From the NCBI RefSeq assembly GCF_008124885.1, contig NZ_VNHX01000013.1, forward strand, positions 1 through 64,000: DNA of 64,000 bases. The letters run 5' to 3'. The translations under genes and the position numbers were made by a program. Below the pieces are notes generated by a model that made no database searches, was not told the DNA's origin, and worked only from the letters and a program-made list of their open reading frames with translations. The stretch's first letter is position 1, and every line of letters starts with the position of its first letter. Origin of the DNA: Sphingobacterium allocomposti. Lineage in GTDB: Bacteria > Bacteroidota > Bacteroidia > Sphingobacteriales > Sphingobacteriaceae. Below are positions 45,680 to 55,238 of the stretch, piece after piece.

Positions 45680-46559
45680 TTGTTTTGGTATTAAACAGTT
45701 GATCTAAACGATTTTCATACGCGTAATAGTCGATACTCTTATAGAGCTCCTCGCGGGTTTGCATACTATCAACGACAGCACTTTGGCTACCATCGCTACG
45801 TATGTGCCGGTAAACGTTCTCGGCAGCTTTGTTGGCCGCGCGGAACGCCGACAGCGGATAGAGGGCGATGGATACGCCGGCAGCATGCAGTTCGCCGGTA
45901 GTAAAAAGCGGGGTCTGGCCAAACTCGGTGATATTGGCTAGTATGGGGAGGCCGGTGGCGTCGCTGAACCGCTTGTACTCTTCAAGGTGGCGGACAGCTT
46001 CGGCGAATATAAAATCAGCTCCCGCCTCTTTGTAGGCCACAGCGCGCTCCAATGTCCTGTCCATCCCTTCGGAAGCCAACGCGTCCGTACGTGCCCCGAT
46101 AAGGAAATGATCGTCTGTGCGGGCGTCCACCGCCGCTTTCAGACGGTCTACCATTTCTTCCTTAGACACCAGCTCCTTGCCGGGGCGGTGTCCGCACCGT
46201 TTGGCTCCTACCTGATCTTCGATGTGTACGGCAGCCGCACCTGCCTTGGAGAGCGCCTGTATCGTACGGGCAACATTGAATGCAGACGGGCCGAAGCCTG
46301 TGTCAATATCCACCAGCAATGGCAAGGGGCATACGTTTGTGATGCGGTCTACATCAATGAGCACGTCCTGCAGGTTGGTGATACCGAGATCGGGAATACC
46401 CAAAGATCCGGCGGCAACACCGCCTCCCGAAAGGTAGATGGCACGAAATCCGGCTTGCTGCGCCAATAATGCGTGATTAGCGTTGATCGCACCTACAACC
46501 TGCAGCGGGGATTCATCCCTGATCGCTTCGCGGAAACGAAGTCCTGGAGAGTTTATCAT
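45663..46559 (-). CDS. prpB: 2-methylisocitrate lyase
   Basis: The 298-residue TIM-barrel lyase of the isocitrate lyase/PEP mutase superfamily splits 2-methylisocitrate into succinate and pyruvate. Active-site Cys lies in [12 protein letters not shown]; metal-binding acidic residues lie in [10 protein letters not shown] and [14 protein letters not shown]. The substrate loop and the final helix ([18 protein letters not shown], here [21 protein letters not shown]) are complete. First gene of prpBCD. About 100 bases upstream on the minus strand is TATCTTTA near 46655, a weak -7 candidate. No propionate regulator (PrpR) is visible nearby. Confidence 0.93.
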   Translation of the reverse strand: MINSPGLRFREAIRDESPLQVVGAINANHALLAQQAGFRAIYLSGGGVAAGSLGIPDLGITNLQDVLIDVDRITNVCPLPLLVDIDTGFGPSAFNVARTIQALSKAGAAAVHIEDQVGAKRCGHRPGKELVSKEEMVDRLKAAVDARTDDHFLIGARTDALASEGMDRTLERAVAYKEAGADFIFAEAVRHLEEYKRFSDATGLPILANITEFGQTPLFTTGELHAAGVSIALYPLSAFRAANKAAENVYRHIRSDGSQSAVVDSMQTREELYKSIDYYAYENRLDQLFNTKTNERNK

Positions 46560-46711
46560 ACTTTATAATTGGATAACAAAATTGTTCAGCCGGCAGTCTT
46601 TGCGACAGCGGCCGTTTACCGCCAGTCTCGCATAGAAGGAACGGCTTTGCTTTAAAGATACAAATAAAACCGAAGGCGCACAACATTATCCGGCGCAGCG
46701 CTGCTTCGCGC

Positions 46712-47773
46712 TCAATCGCCGACCAGGTATCCATACGGTTTTAGCGGTTCGATATGATCGAACGCAACCTTACATATTCCCAAAATAGGAATAAACAAGA
46801 TCATCCCTGCTATCCCCCACAGCATACCTCCCAATAGCAGCACCATAATTGTGAACAGAGGCCCCAGCCGCACTTTGCCCCCCGTGATCTTCGGTGTCAG
46901 TAGGTAGCTATCCAGCTGCTGTACGCCCGCAAAAAACAGCGCGACGATAACAGGGACCATTAAGCTGTCGCCCGTAATAAAGGTGTATAGCACCACGATG
47001 GCACCTCCGGCGACCGAACCGATATACGGAATCACATTAATCAGTGCCGCAAGAATCGCAAAAAACAGCGCATTTTCGACGCCGATAACAGTCAGCCCGA
47101 CAAAGTAAACAACGGATAAAATGAGAACCACCAAGAAAATGCCGCCCACATATAAGCTGGCGACACGTGTAATTTTCTCGACGATAACTTCGGCCTGGGC
47201 CACTTCGGTGATCCCGGCATAACGGTTCACCAATTCGAGGATAAACGTCTTTATCCGTGTCCGGTAAATCAGCATGAGTATGGTATATACCGTAACGACC
47301 AACAGGTTTCCCAACGTCCCGACGACGGAAAACACGGCACCGCCCAGCCATCTACCGGCTATATTCGCCCAGGCGGAGACCTGCCCCTGCAGGTATTCCT
47401 GCTGCTGGCCGCGCGAGACGTGAAACCGGTCGGACACGAATCCGTGCGCCTGATCGACCATCTTACGTAAGCGGTCAGCGATGACATGTATATCCTGCCC
47501 TAATCCGATGAGCTCGTTGACCAGCACGGACAGCACGCCCAAAACGATAAGCAGCATACAGACGACGGTCCCGAACGCGGCCCAACCGCGTTTCCAGCGC
47601 CACGATTCGAGCTTTCTGCACACCGGAACGAGCAGCATAGCCAACAAAGCGCTGGTGGCTATCGGAATAAGAAACACCCGCCCATAATATAACATGGCGA
47701 ATAACAGCGCCAGGAAAAGCAGCACCTGATTGAAGTTCTTTAGCGCCGAAAATTTGTTTATCTGCCTTTTCAT
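46712..47773 (-). CDS. AI-2E family transporter/permease (PerM-like)
   Basis: The 353-residue inner-membrane protein has about eight transmembrane helices: N-terminal [38 protein letters not shown], a central soluble segment ([33 protein letters not shown]), and the family's C-terminal signature region [12 protein letters not shown] followed by [42 protein letters not shown]. Despite the family name, substrates range from autoinducer-2 to ions. Its start overlaps the stop of the pterin dehydratase gene (ATGA, four bases), so the pair is translationally coupled. Confidence 0.88.
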   Translation of the reverse strand: MKRQINKFSALKNFNQVLLFLALLFAMLYYGRVFLIPIATSALLAMLLVPVCRKLESWRWKRGWAAFGTVVCMLLIVLGVLSVLVNELIGLGQDIHVIADRLRKMVDQAHGFVSDRFHVSRGQQQEYLQGQVSAWANIAGRWLGGAVFSVVGTLGNLLVVTVYTILMLIYRTRIKTFILELVNRYAGITEVAQAEVIVEKITRVASLYVGGIFLVVLILSVVYFVGLTVIGVENALFFAILAALINVIPYIGSVAGGAIVVLYTFITGDSLMVPVIVALFFAGVQQLDSYLLTPKITGGKVRLGPLFTIMVLLLGGMLWGIAGMILFIPILGICKVAFDHIEPLKPYGYLVGD

Positions 47774-48003
47774 GCAAGCAATCTATCTATAGCCTGAGCC
47801 AGCTTTCTATCACGGTCGGTGACCGTATTCCCCGCGTCGTGCGTTGTCAACCATATCTCGACTCTATTATACGTGTTGGTCCAGGTCGGATGGTGGCCGG
47901 CTGCCTCGGCCAACAGGGCGACGCGCGACATAAAGCCAAAAGCCTCCGAAAAATCATTAAACGTAAAGCGTCTATATAGTTTATTATCTGCTTCTTTCCA
48001 CAT
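47770..48003 (-). CDS. 4a-hydroxytetrahydrobiopterin dehydratase (pterin carbinolamine dehydratase)
   Basis: The 77-residue protein is slightly short for the family but carries its signature: [42 protein letters not shown], with the two His (HHP) and the later His (TTH) of the active site. It recycles the oxidised pterin cofactor of aromatic amino acid hydroxylases, or otherwise aids pterin metabolism. No hydroxylase is in the window. It overlaps the AI-2E family gene by four bases. Confidence 0.9.
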   Translation of the reverse strand: MWKEADNKLYRRFTFNDFSEAFGFMSRVALLAEAAGHHPTWTNTYNRVEIWLTTHDAGNTVTDRDRKLAQAIDRLLA

Positions 48004-48589
48004 GACTGTCCTTATTTTTTGAACGTATCGGATGCAATGGCACCACGAAATCTCTGTGAGAAAGACAAACTAAGCAGCTGATTTGTTTCGTAATTTTATG
48101 CACGGAACGTTACTTTTATGTAAAGTATAATTCGCTTGGCCGTTGTGCTTTATGGATAAAAATCGTTAGTATTGCCGTGCTGATCTTTCGACCGCGCTGG
48201 GGATGAAAGCCGGATCGAACCGGGACAACGTTTCGGTCGGGACGGGCCATCTCACAAACTTTCATGCGTTCAGGGCATTCGATTTCCGCATCGTTTTACA
48301 TCCCGCGACACGTTTTAGAGGCTACAGCGTCGATGGACAGCTTGGGACATTCCTTATGGCATGAAAAGCAACATACGAAGCAGTTATGGATAAATTGTGC
48401 ATTATAGCGCCCATTTATTGTGTGAAAGTCTGGGGTCTCGACGAGCCTGTGCGGGCCTGCCGAAGTACTCAGCCTGACATTAAGGACCTCGCATTTAAAT
48501 AATGCGCAACGGATCATGTAGAATATAACCGCAAACAACGACGAAAAAATACCGTTGCACGGAAGATTGAACGTCAAATATCGTATACT
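48004..48589. other. Intergenic region with one divergent REP-like unit
   Basis: This 586-bp gap lies between divergent genes. A REP-like sequence (48431-48485; TCTCGACGAGCCTG, then CTCAGCCTGACATTAAGG) is a diverged member of the GAGCTCAGCCTGACA family. A long minus-strand frame (48296-48736) overlaps a real gene and the REP and is not supported. Confidence 0.5.
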
Positions 48590-49651
48590 ATGAAAAACAA
48601 ACCTTTGGGATTTGCTATTATCGGAACCGGATCTATTGCCGGCGTGCATGCCGGGGTGCTTTCGGCAATGGACGGTGTAAGGCTGGTTGGCGTCTTCAAC
48701 CGTACGCACAAACGGGCAATTTCCTTTGCCGGGCAATTTCAGTGTAAGGCCTATGCGGATCTATCCGATCTGTTGGCTGAAGAGTCGCTCGACGCGGTAT
48801 GTATCTGTTCGGCTTCCGGTGCGCATCTGGAACATGCGTTGGCATGTATTGAGGCAGGCAAACATTGCCTGATTGAAAAACCGCTGGAGGTCACTCCTGA
48901 GCGGTGCATCCGTCTTCTGGAAGCGGCCGACAGACGCGGCGTGAAAATAGGCACGGTCTTTCACTCGCGCTTTTACGAGGCGAGTCAGCTGCTTCGGCGC
49001 GCGGTAGCCGCCGGTAGGTTTGGGCAGCCTGTCCTCGGCAGCGCCTATGTCAAATGGAGCCGGGACGTAGCGTACTACACATCAGCAGATTGGCGGGGCA
49101 CCTGGGCCTATGACGGTGGAGGCGTGTTAATGAACCAAGGTATACACGCTGTAGATTTGCTGCAATGGTACATGGGCCCAGTGTCAGCGGTGCATGCGAA
49201 GGTCGCCAACCGCAGACATACAGCGATCGAGGTGGAAGACACCATTGTCGTCAATGTCATATTCGAAAGCGGCGCACTTGGTAGCATCGAGTGCACTACG
49301 GCAGCCTTTCCGGGGAGTTCCAAACGGATTGAAGTGGTTGGCACGTCGGGTACGGCCGTGCTGGAAGAAGACCGGCTGACTGCCTGGCAATTTGCCGAAG
49401 AAGCGGCGGAAGATGAAGCCATCAGGCAGGCCTTCAGCGCTATGCGTACGCCGGGCGGCGCGGACAACCCGATGAACATCACACATACAGGACACCAGCT
49501 GCAGATCGCCGATTTTGCAGACGCTATCAGAACAGACCGTTCTCCACTGATCGATGGCCGGGAAGGCAGCAAATCGGTAGCTATTATTCATGCGATCTAT
49601 GAAAGCGCGCGGACGGGTGAAACCGTATATCTGGAAAAAAACGATACATAA
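48590..49651 (+). CDS. Gfo/Idh/MocA family oxidoreductase, cytoplasmic
   Basis: The 353-residue NAD(P)-dependent dehydrogenase has the N-terminal Rossmann motif FAIIGTGSIAGVHAGVL (6-22), the family EKP motif in CLIEKPLEVTPE, and the C-terminal domain with GVLMNQGIHAVDLLQWYMGPVSAV (His at the usual catalytic position) and VEDTIVVNVIFESGALGSIE. It has no signal peptide, unlike the Tat-dependent relative at 5559. The second SusC/SusD pair converges on it, so a link to the same carbohydrate is possible but unproven. Confidence 0.9.
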   Translation: MKNKPLGFAIIGTGSIAGVHAGVLSAMDGVRLVGVFNRTHKRAISFAGQFQCKAYADLSDLLAEESLDAVCICSASGAHLEHALACIEAGKHCLIEKPLEVTPERCIRLLEAADRRGVKIGTVFHSRFYEASQLLRRAVAAGRFGQPVLGSAYVKWSRDVAYYTSADWRGTWAYDGGGVLMNQGIHAVDLLQWYMGPVSAVHAKVANRRHTAIEVEDTIVVNVIFESGALGSIECTTAAFPGSSKRIEVVGTSGTAVLEEDRLTAWQFAEEAAEDEAIRQAFSAMRTPGGADNPMNITHTGHQLQIADFADAIRTDRSPLIDGREGSKSVAIIHAIYESARTGETVYLEKNDT

Positions 49652-49691
49652 AAGACAGTAGGGTTGCATGCTTGTTCGAGAAACATAGCTG

Positions 49692-49731
49692 GAACCATCC
49701 CAACTCTGGTACAGTGTAGGGATGGTTCTTA
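49692..49731 (+). terminator. Terminator of the oxidoreductase gene
   Basis: GAACCATCCC (49692-49701) pairs with GGGATGGTTC (49719-49728), loop 17 bases, then TT. It lies about 40 bases after the stop at 49651. Confidence 0.6.
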
Positions 49732-49831
49732 ATAAAGCGTAAGCCCGTTGACAATGATGCTTCGAGGTTTTATTCGCTACAGAGCGGCTCTACATAACTG
49801 TTTCTATTCTATATAGAGGACGAAAGAAAAT

Positions 49832-51739
49832 CTAACTTTCGTCTTTTGGGCCCAATACAGTGTCCTCTTCAGGCACAACCAACGGCTTGACGTTCCTTTC
49901 TGCACCGGGATAGCCAATATTCTGGTTTATCCGTCCTTTGAGGTTAGTGTTGATCGCATTAGCCGGCACGGGCCACAATATGTGATGTACACTCACTTTA
50001 TATTCGGCCCAAGCGTGTTTTACCCCCTTGTTATAAAAATTACTGCGTGAAACCACGCGATCATACCAGAAGTTAATACCTTCTTGTTTCACGTTGGCAT
50101 TAGTTCCCCCCGGACCGCTGATCTGGTCGAGCTGATAGATGCGTCCGCCAAATATCTCGCACGGTCTTCCTGTGCGCGCATATGTATAGGCAATTCGCAC
50201 GAGCTCTACATGCCTATTTTCCTCGTAGTATAATTCTCTTGCACGTTCGTCTAATATTTCGCCTATGTTGATGTGCGCTGCGGTCAAAGGCTCCGCTCCT
50301 GCGCGTGTACGTACCTCGTTCAGAGCCTCAGCAGCCAAACCCGGCTGATCTTTCCAATAGTAGCACTCGGCCAATAGCAGGTAAACCTCTGCCGAGCGAT
50401 AGATGTACCATGGAGTCTCGCCTCCCGCCCAGGTCGTCTGTAATGGATCTGGGACGAAGACCTTGAAATGAGGCCACGAATACCACAGACGGATGGTGTC
50501 CTCGGGGCTCATGCTGGGGTTTTTAACAAGGTTTTTTCCGTACCAGGAATTTTTGCCTTTTAAACTTGGGTTATTATATTTTAAGTCCTCCATACGTTTC
50601 CAGCTATCTCTGTTATGCATTCCGCGGAGGTCGCGTCCCTCTTTGTCGGCCCGCCAGATCATGTTGCTGTAGTACCATGTCGGACGTAAGCGGCCGATAC
50701 CCCGGCCATAGCTCTTGTTCAGATCGAGTGAAGGATCCGTTTCATCGGATGCAATAGCAACGCTGGTCCCCGTCGCGCCGTCGGGCGTACGTATACCGCC
50801 ATTATTCCAAAACGGTACGGCGTTACGCATGGTCTGTATTCTGTCTGACCCTTCTGCCTCCGGGTACGCCACGACGTACATTAACCCTTCAGTATTGCTC
50901 ATATCCAATTTAGCTTCTACACTGTGCAAATCGAACATGAGGTTGGTGTTTGGCTTGTTTCTGTTGGACGTAAAACGTGTTCGCATTAGGGGATGTTTTG
51001 CAACAATTTCCTTTCCCACGGTTATAGCACGATCGAAATCCGACAGCGCCATGGCGACCTTCATCAGCAGAACGCCGCACGCAGCTTTAGACGTACGCCC
51101 CCGATCGACGGACTCCGGAACCCACTGATATGCAAACTCGAGATCTTTTTTTAACCGCTCAAGGATACTCCAGCGATCGTAGGAATAGAAATCGTATTTA
51201 GGCTCATTGATCTCCCAATCCAGAAACGGTACATCTCCGAATTGATGAACAAGCTTGAAATAGCGATAAGCCCTTTGAAAATAAGCAGCGCCCAATATCG
51301 CATTCCGTTCCGCCTCATCTTTAAATGTGGCGTTATCAATACGGGCAATAATCAGGTTAGCATATTTGATACCTTTGTATCCCTCATACCAGTACCACCC
51401 GACGCGGGTGGTATTCTCGCTGTTTAAATTTGCGTCGGGAAGTAGGGCGATATCCATATTCATTTGAGGGCCGGCTTTGTCGGTTGTACCTTCTACCGCC
51501 ACCTCTGACTGGATTATTTCCGTTAAAATGGGAGCACCGTCACCGAAAAATTCGTGTCTCATATTTCGCTCGCACGCAGTCAGCGCCGAGTACATGCCTT
51601 CTGCATTCGACAAAGCAACATCAGGTGCATAAAATGACAAGGGTTCAGGCTGCAACCAGTCTTTACCGCAACCCGCCGCTATTAATAGCGTGCCTATTCC
51701 TAAAACAATGTGATATATTAACGTGTTACTCGATTTCAT
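49832..51739 (-). CDS. SusD/RagB family outer-membrane lipoprotein
   Basis: This SusD-like protein has about 635 residues, longer than the one at 13406. It has a lipoprotein signal with Cys in LLIAAGCGKDW, SusD N-terminal helices (NAILGAAYFQRAYRYFKLVHQFGDVPFL) and the C-terminal signature RSAEVYLLLAECYYWKDQPGLAAEALNEVRTRAG, ARELYYEENRHVELVRIAYTY and NQNIGYPGAERN. The ATG at 51739 gives MKSSNTL; 51745 is an alternative. Its start lies about 10 bases after the end of the SusC barrel, so they form one operon. It appears intact even though the SusC gene upstream carries a stop codon. Confidence 0.9.
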   Translation of the reverse strand: MKSSNTLIYHIVLGIGTLLIAAGCGKDWLQPEPLSFYAPDVALSNAEGMYSALTACERNMRHEFFGDGAPILTEIIQSEVAVEGTTDKAGPQMNMDIALLPDANLNSENTTRVGWYWYEGYKGIKYANLIIARIDNATFKDEAERNAILGAAYFQRAYRYFKLVHQFGDVPFLDWEINEPKYDFYSYDRWSILERLKKDLEFAYQWVPESVDRGRTSKAACGVLLMKVAMALSDFDRAITVGKEIVAKHPLMRTRFTSNRNKPNTNLMFDLHSVEAKLDMSNTEGLMYVVAYPEAEGSDRIQTMRNAVPFWNNGGIRTPDGATGTSVAIASDETDPSLDLNKSYGRGIGRLRPTWYYSNMIWRADKEGRDLRGMHNRDSWKRMEDLKYNNPSLKGKNSWYGKNLVKNPSMSPEDTIRLWYSWPHFKVFVPDPLQTTWAGGETPWYIYRSAEVYLLLAECYYWKDQPGLAAEALNEVRTRAGAEPLTAAHINIGEILDERARELYYEENRHVELVRIAYTYARTGRPCEIFGGRIYQLDQISGPGGTNANVKQEGINFWYDRVVSRSNFYNKGVKHAWAEYKVSVHHILWPVPANAINTNLKGRINQNIGYPGAERNVKPLVVPEEDTVLGPKDES

Positions 51740-51750
51740 ATGCATAGGTA

Positions 51751-53805
51751 TTAAAGTGAGAAATTAAGACTTAGATTATAGGTACGTGGCGTTGGACTAC
51801 CGGCGGGATCGTTATCTCCATTGATTTTCCTTCCGGTCTCGGGATCACCGAAATTCCAGTGCGGAGCCCAAAAGACCGCGTTCCGAACAGCGGCAGACAC
51901 ACGTAAGCTACGCACTCTCAGCCGCTCCAGCAGCCTATTCGGTATCGCGTAGGAAAGGGTTACGTTTTCGAGACGCACAAAAGATTGATCTACGTAGTTA
52001 TTTCCAATATTCTTGGATCCTATACGTGCATAGTTGTCAATAGGGTTGCTCTCTGTCCACCGATCCAGAACATAATCAGTAGCTCTATCAGGGAAGCTTG
52101 AGTTGTTGGCCGCCCTATTGAATGTTTCCGTCTGCCCCCAGTTGGAATAAATAAAGAACGATAAACTAAAATTTTGGTAGGTGAAATCATTGCGCCACGA
52201 CCAGCGAAAACGCGGTGTTCGGTAACGTTGGAAAATACGATCTTCGTCCGACATGACGCCGTCCCCATTTTGATCTTTGTATTTGAAGTCGCCAGGCTGA
52301 AGGCCGAACTTGTCCGCTTCCGCTTCTTCATTGATTTGCCATACGCCAATGCGTTCATAGTCCCATATACGATCTGGATCTTGCCCGATAAACCATCTGT
52401 TTTTAATATCGTCAGCTTCGCGTTGTCCTATTACATTGCCGTGATCGTCGGTTATATCTACCATATCCCCATACAGGTGAACAATCTTTCGTCTATTTTG
52501 CATAAAGATAAACGACGTGTTCCAATTGAAGTTCTCCCTTCGTACGACATGGCCATTCAAGGTAAATTCAAAACCTGTGTTTTTAAGTTCGCCGAGGTTG
52601 GCGGCAACGCTATTAAAACCGATAATTTCAGGAAGTGCCCTATCTACTAGTAAGTCGTTAGTGGTAGCAGTGTAAACGTCAATGGCTCCACTTATTCTGT
52701 TTTGAAAGAGGCCGAAATCGATGCCTATATTATAGGATGACTTACTTTCCCATTTTAGGCCCAGATTAGCCATTCGATTAACGTACAGCTGGGAATATAG
52801 GTAAATATTTCCGCTTTGGTCGATATAGGGGTGCAAGCCCGATGTCATATCAGACAATGCCTCGTATTGACCGATGTCTCGATTGCCGTTTCGTCCCCAA
52901 GATAAGCGAAGTTTAGCGTGATCTAGCCAATTTTGGGTACCGGCCATAAACTCTTCTGAGGAAAAGTTCCATCCAAAAGCAAGGGCGGGGAAGGTGGCAC
53001 GCGGATTTTGTGCTCCGAACGCAGAGTACCCATCTCGTCTAATGGAGGCCGTCAACATATATTTCTCACGGAATGAGTAAAATAAGCGGCCCATCAAAGC
53101 ATCCCCTGTTCGGTAGGTATCGTTGCTTTCATTCAGTGGGACTGTACCGGCTTGTATGCGATGCCATCCTAACACATCGCTAGGGACGAAGTTGGAGCTT
53201 GTTGCTTTCGTTCGCCAGAATTGCCCTTTTTCAGCGTTTTGCAATAGTGTCACTTCCACTTGGTGACTGTCATCAAAGGTCTGCCGCCACCTTAAAACGT
53301 TATCAATTTGCCAGTTGTATGTACGTTCAAATGTCCGTTCCGCGCTCCCTCCTCGCGCCGCCCATTCAGGGTTCCTTGCCGAATCGTGGTTATAATATTC
53401 ACGCCAAGCCAGCGAAGGTGTAAAGTTGGACTGAAACTCTATACCGAAGGGCAACGTCACGACGCCATAGAGCGTTGCATTGAGGGTGTTAGTGCGATCC
53501 ACGCGGTCGCGATACAGGTTATCAAAGAATGGGTTCACTGGTGTAACATCTCCCGTGGGCAACCGCCGGTAAGGGCTGCTCAGATCGTCTATGTTGTTGG
53601 ATCCGTATGGCGATATAATCGCGGATTGTCCCCAGTCTGCCTGTAAAAACCCTTCGTTCCGCGAAGCGAAATTCGTGTGCGTGCCCACTTTTAAGAAAGG
53701 GGTGATCGTGGTTTCCAGGTTTAAACGAGTACGGAAGTTCTTGAACCGATCACCAACAACAATGCCCTGTCGATCTACATGATTGAACGATAGGTAATAG
53801 TTCAT
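51751..53805 (-). CDS. C-terminal barrel of the interrupted SusC
   Basis: These 684 residues start from an internal ATG (MNYYLSFNHVDRQG) 12 codons after the amber stop, in the same frame. GAAAGGAAGAT before that ATG looks like a Shine-Dalgarno sequence and could allow restart, but this product has no signal peptide and should not reach the outer membrane. Barrel features include GWNFSSEEFMAGTQNWLDHAKLRLSWGRNGNRDIGQYEAL and the terminal SPTPRTYNLSLNFSL. Confidence 0.75.
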   Translation of the reverse strand: MNYYLSFNHVDRQGIVVGDRFKNFRTRLNLETTITPFLKVGTHTNFASRNEGFLQADWGQSAIISPYGSNNIDDLSSPYRRLPTGDVTPVNPFFDNLYRDRVDRTNTLNATLYGVVTLPFGIEFQSNFTPSLAWREYYNHDSARNPEWAARGGSAERTFERTYNWQIDNVLRWRQTFDDSHQVEVTLLQNAEKGQFWRTKATSSNFVPSDVLGWHRIQAGTVPLNESNDTYRTGDALMGRLFYSFREKYMLTASIRRDGYSAFGAQNPRATFPALAFGWNFSSEEFMAGTQNWLDHAKLRLSWGRNGNRDIGQYEALSDMTSGLHPYIDQSGNIYLYSQLYVNRMANLGLKWESKSSYNIGIDFGLFQNRISGAIDVYTATTNDLLVDRALPEIIGFNSVAANLGELKNTGFEFTLNGHVVRRENFNWNTSFIFMQNRRKIVHLYGDMVDITDDHGNVIGQREADDIKNRWFIGQDPDRIWDYERIGVWQINEEAEADKFGLQPGDFKYKDQNGDGVMSDEDRIFQRYRTPRFRWSWRNDFTYQNFSLSFFIYSNWGQTETFNRAANNSSFPDRATDYVLDRWTESNPIDNYARIGSKNIGNNYVDQSFVRLENVTLSYAIPNRLLERLRVRSLRVSAAVRNAVFWAPHWNFGDPETGRKINGDNDPAGSPTPRTYNLSLNFSL

Positions 53806-53841
53806 ATCTTCCTTTCTATTTGAAATACTCGCTGTATAATC

Positions 53842-54918
53842 CTACTGAAAGCCGCGCTGGAACACGAGATCTTGCCAATCGGTGATCTGGCCGGCGAGAT
53901 AATTGTCAATCTCCGGTGTTTTCAGTTCCAGTCGTGATAGCCAGGTTCGTATAAGCTGTTCGTCGGTGACGGAGGTAACAAGCGTGTCGCGGTCGTAATT
54001 ATACCAGTCCAGCGCGCTGACACCCGTCAACTTCCGCGGATCAACGAACATCTCTGGATATTGCTCATGGTAATCTTTGGTACGCCGGCCAACCTGGTAA
54101 TCATATCGATAGGCCAAAAACTGCTCGCCAGACAACACTTTTGGGAACCGCGCATTTTCTACGAATCCTACGTTTGCGTTTACCGTAATCTGAGGCTTGC
54201 CTGTGCTCCCCTTTTTTGTTGTAATCAGAACAACGCCATTTGCTGCCTTAGCGCCGTAGACTGCTGTAGCACTCGCATCTTTTAAGATGTCGATCGATTG
54301 GATATCGTTAGGGTTAATATCGGCTAGCGTGCCGTCGAAAATGACGCCGTCTACGACATTCAAGGGACTGTTGCCCGCCTTCAGTGTACCACTCCCGCGC
54401 ACGAGAAGCGTGGCGTCGCCCTTAGCTGACCGCCCCTGTCCTATTATCATTCCCGCAGCATTACCTCGCAGGAGATCCTGAATCGATCGCGGCGCCTCAG
54501 TCTCCAGTTTAGTTGCTTGTATAGAAGCCACTGCGCCGGTCAAGTCTTTACGCTTCGCTGTGCCATAACCGATGACGACAACTTCGTCAAGGTCTTCGCT
54601 AACTGCCGATAGCGTCACAGAAACTTCGTCTCTGTCTCCTACCTCGACGGTTTGTCCTACGTACCCTTTATAAGAGAAGGACAAAGTAACAGACGTCAGT
54701 TCTTGGGGGACCTGCAATACAAACCTTCCTTGGCTGTCAGTAGCACCGCCGATTTGAGTTCCCACCAAGATTACCGTTACGCCTTCGAGCGGCGTATTCT
54801 GTGCAGTGTGTACGTAGCCAGAGACGGTTCGATTGTTCTCCTGCGCTCGCGAGGGAAACAGTTGATGGACGAGCATCGACGTCCATAACAGGATGAATAG
54901 ATTTCTGCTGCTTTTCAT
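53842..54918 (-). CDS. N-terminal part of the interrupted SusC (signal, CarboxypepD-like, plug)
   Basis: These 358 residues end at the amber codon, just after the plug and the DWQDLVFQRGFQ stretch that leads into the barrel. Domains in order are a signal peptide ending in FPSRAQ, TVSGYVHTAQNTPLEGVTVILVG (carboxypeptidase-regulatory-like), and the plug with DEVVVIGYGTAKRKD and SIDILKDASATAVYGAKAANGVVLITTKKG. Without readthrough this would yield an exported plug with no barrel. Confidence 0.8.
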   Translation of the reverse strand: MKSSRNLFILLWTSMLVHQLFPSRAQENNRTVSGYVHTAQNTPLEGVTVILVGTQIGGATDSQGRFVLQVPQELTSVTLSFSYKGYVGQTVEVGDRDEVSVTLSAVSEDLDEVVVIGYGTAKRKDLTGAVASIQATKLETEAPRSIQDLLRGNAAGMIIGQGRSAKGDATLLVRGSGTLKAGNSPLNVVDGVIFDGTLADINPNDIQSIDILKDASATAVYGAKAANGVVLITTKKGSTGKPQITVNANVGFVENARFPKVLSGEQFLAYRYDYQVGRRTKDYHEQYPEMFVDPRKLTGVSALDWYNYDRDTLVTSVTDEQLIRTWLSRLELKTPEIDNYLAGQITDWQDLVFQRGFQ

Positions 54919-55155
54919 AAATAGATAGTTTATAATTAAATAATTTCAATAAGCAAGTCCTGCGTAAGCACGCGCCAATACTCTTCACAGTACAAAGCTG
55001 TATTGAGGTTTATAAGTTGTCCTTTTGGTTGCAATACAAGTATATTGATTATTCGGAGCGCCCGACAGGAATTCGAAAGGAATATTTACGAAAACGTTTT
55101 AGAAAGTTAATATGGCTTTTTCTAAACTTAGGCCCCTCCTATATTCCTAAATTTA
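54919..55155. other. Divergent intergenic region, SusC side
   Basis: AT-rich sequence upstream of the interrupted SusC gene. I see no TAnnTTTG box or leader motif of the 18031 type here, and no adjacent regulator gene. Confidence 0.35.
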
Positions 55156-55201
55156 GTGTGCTAACAAAAATTTGCACACCTTATCAGAATGGTGTAATTT
55201 G
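55156..55201 (+). promoter_or_regulatory. Imperfect palindrome and -7-like box before the NYN-LOTUS gene
   Basis: TGTGCTAA (55157-55164) and TTTGCACA (55171-55178) form an imperfect inverted repeat, with GTGTGC/GCACAC as outer arms. The half-site GTGCTAACAA is identical to that of the operator before DUF763 (59038-59062). TAATTTG at 55195-55201 resembles a -7 box. Both features lie within 85 bases of the start. Confidence 0.5.
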
Positions 55202-55238
55202 CGGAAAACGACAGAAAAATCGTGTAACTGACAAATGA

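Larger units (their letters stand above)
51751..54918 (-). pseudogene. SusC-like TonB-dependent transporter interrupted by one in-frame TAG
   Basis: The reading frame runs without shift from the ATG at 54918 to the stop at 51751 and is broken only by TAG at 53844-53842. The translation around it is RGFQ, stop, DYTASISNRKEDMNYYLSF. The intact SusC at 15030 has Gln at the aligned position (AVTQNYYGDVSGG), so a single CAG to TAG transition explains the lesion. All other SusC parts are present: signal peptide, carboxypeptidase-like domain, plug (VVVIGYGTAKRKDLTGA) and full barrel ending in LSLNFSL. Read through, it would be 1055 residues. It is either a very recent nonsense mutation, a sequencing error, or a suppressed or phase-variable stop. 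Confidence 0.85.

Noticed and set aside
48296..48736. 146-codon minus-strand frame
   Set aside because: It overlaps the start of a well-supported oxidoreductase gene and a REP unit.
51751..54918. Frameshift as the cause of the split SusC
   Set aside because: The frame is identical on both sides of 53842; only a TAG codon separates the parts.
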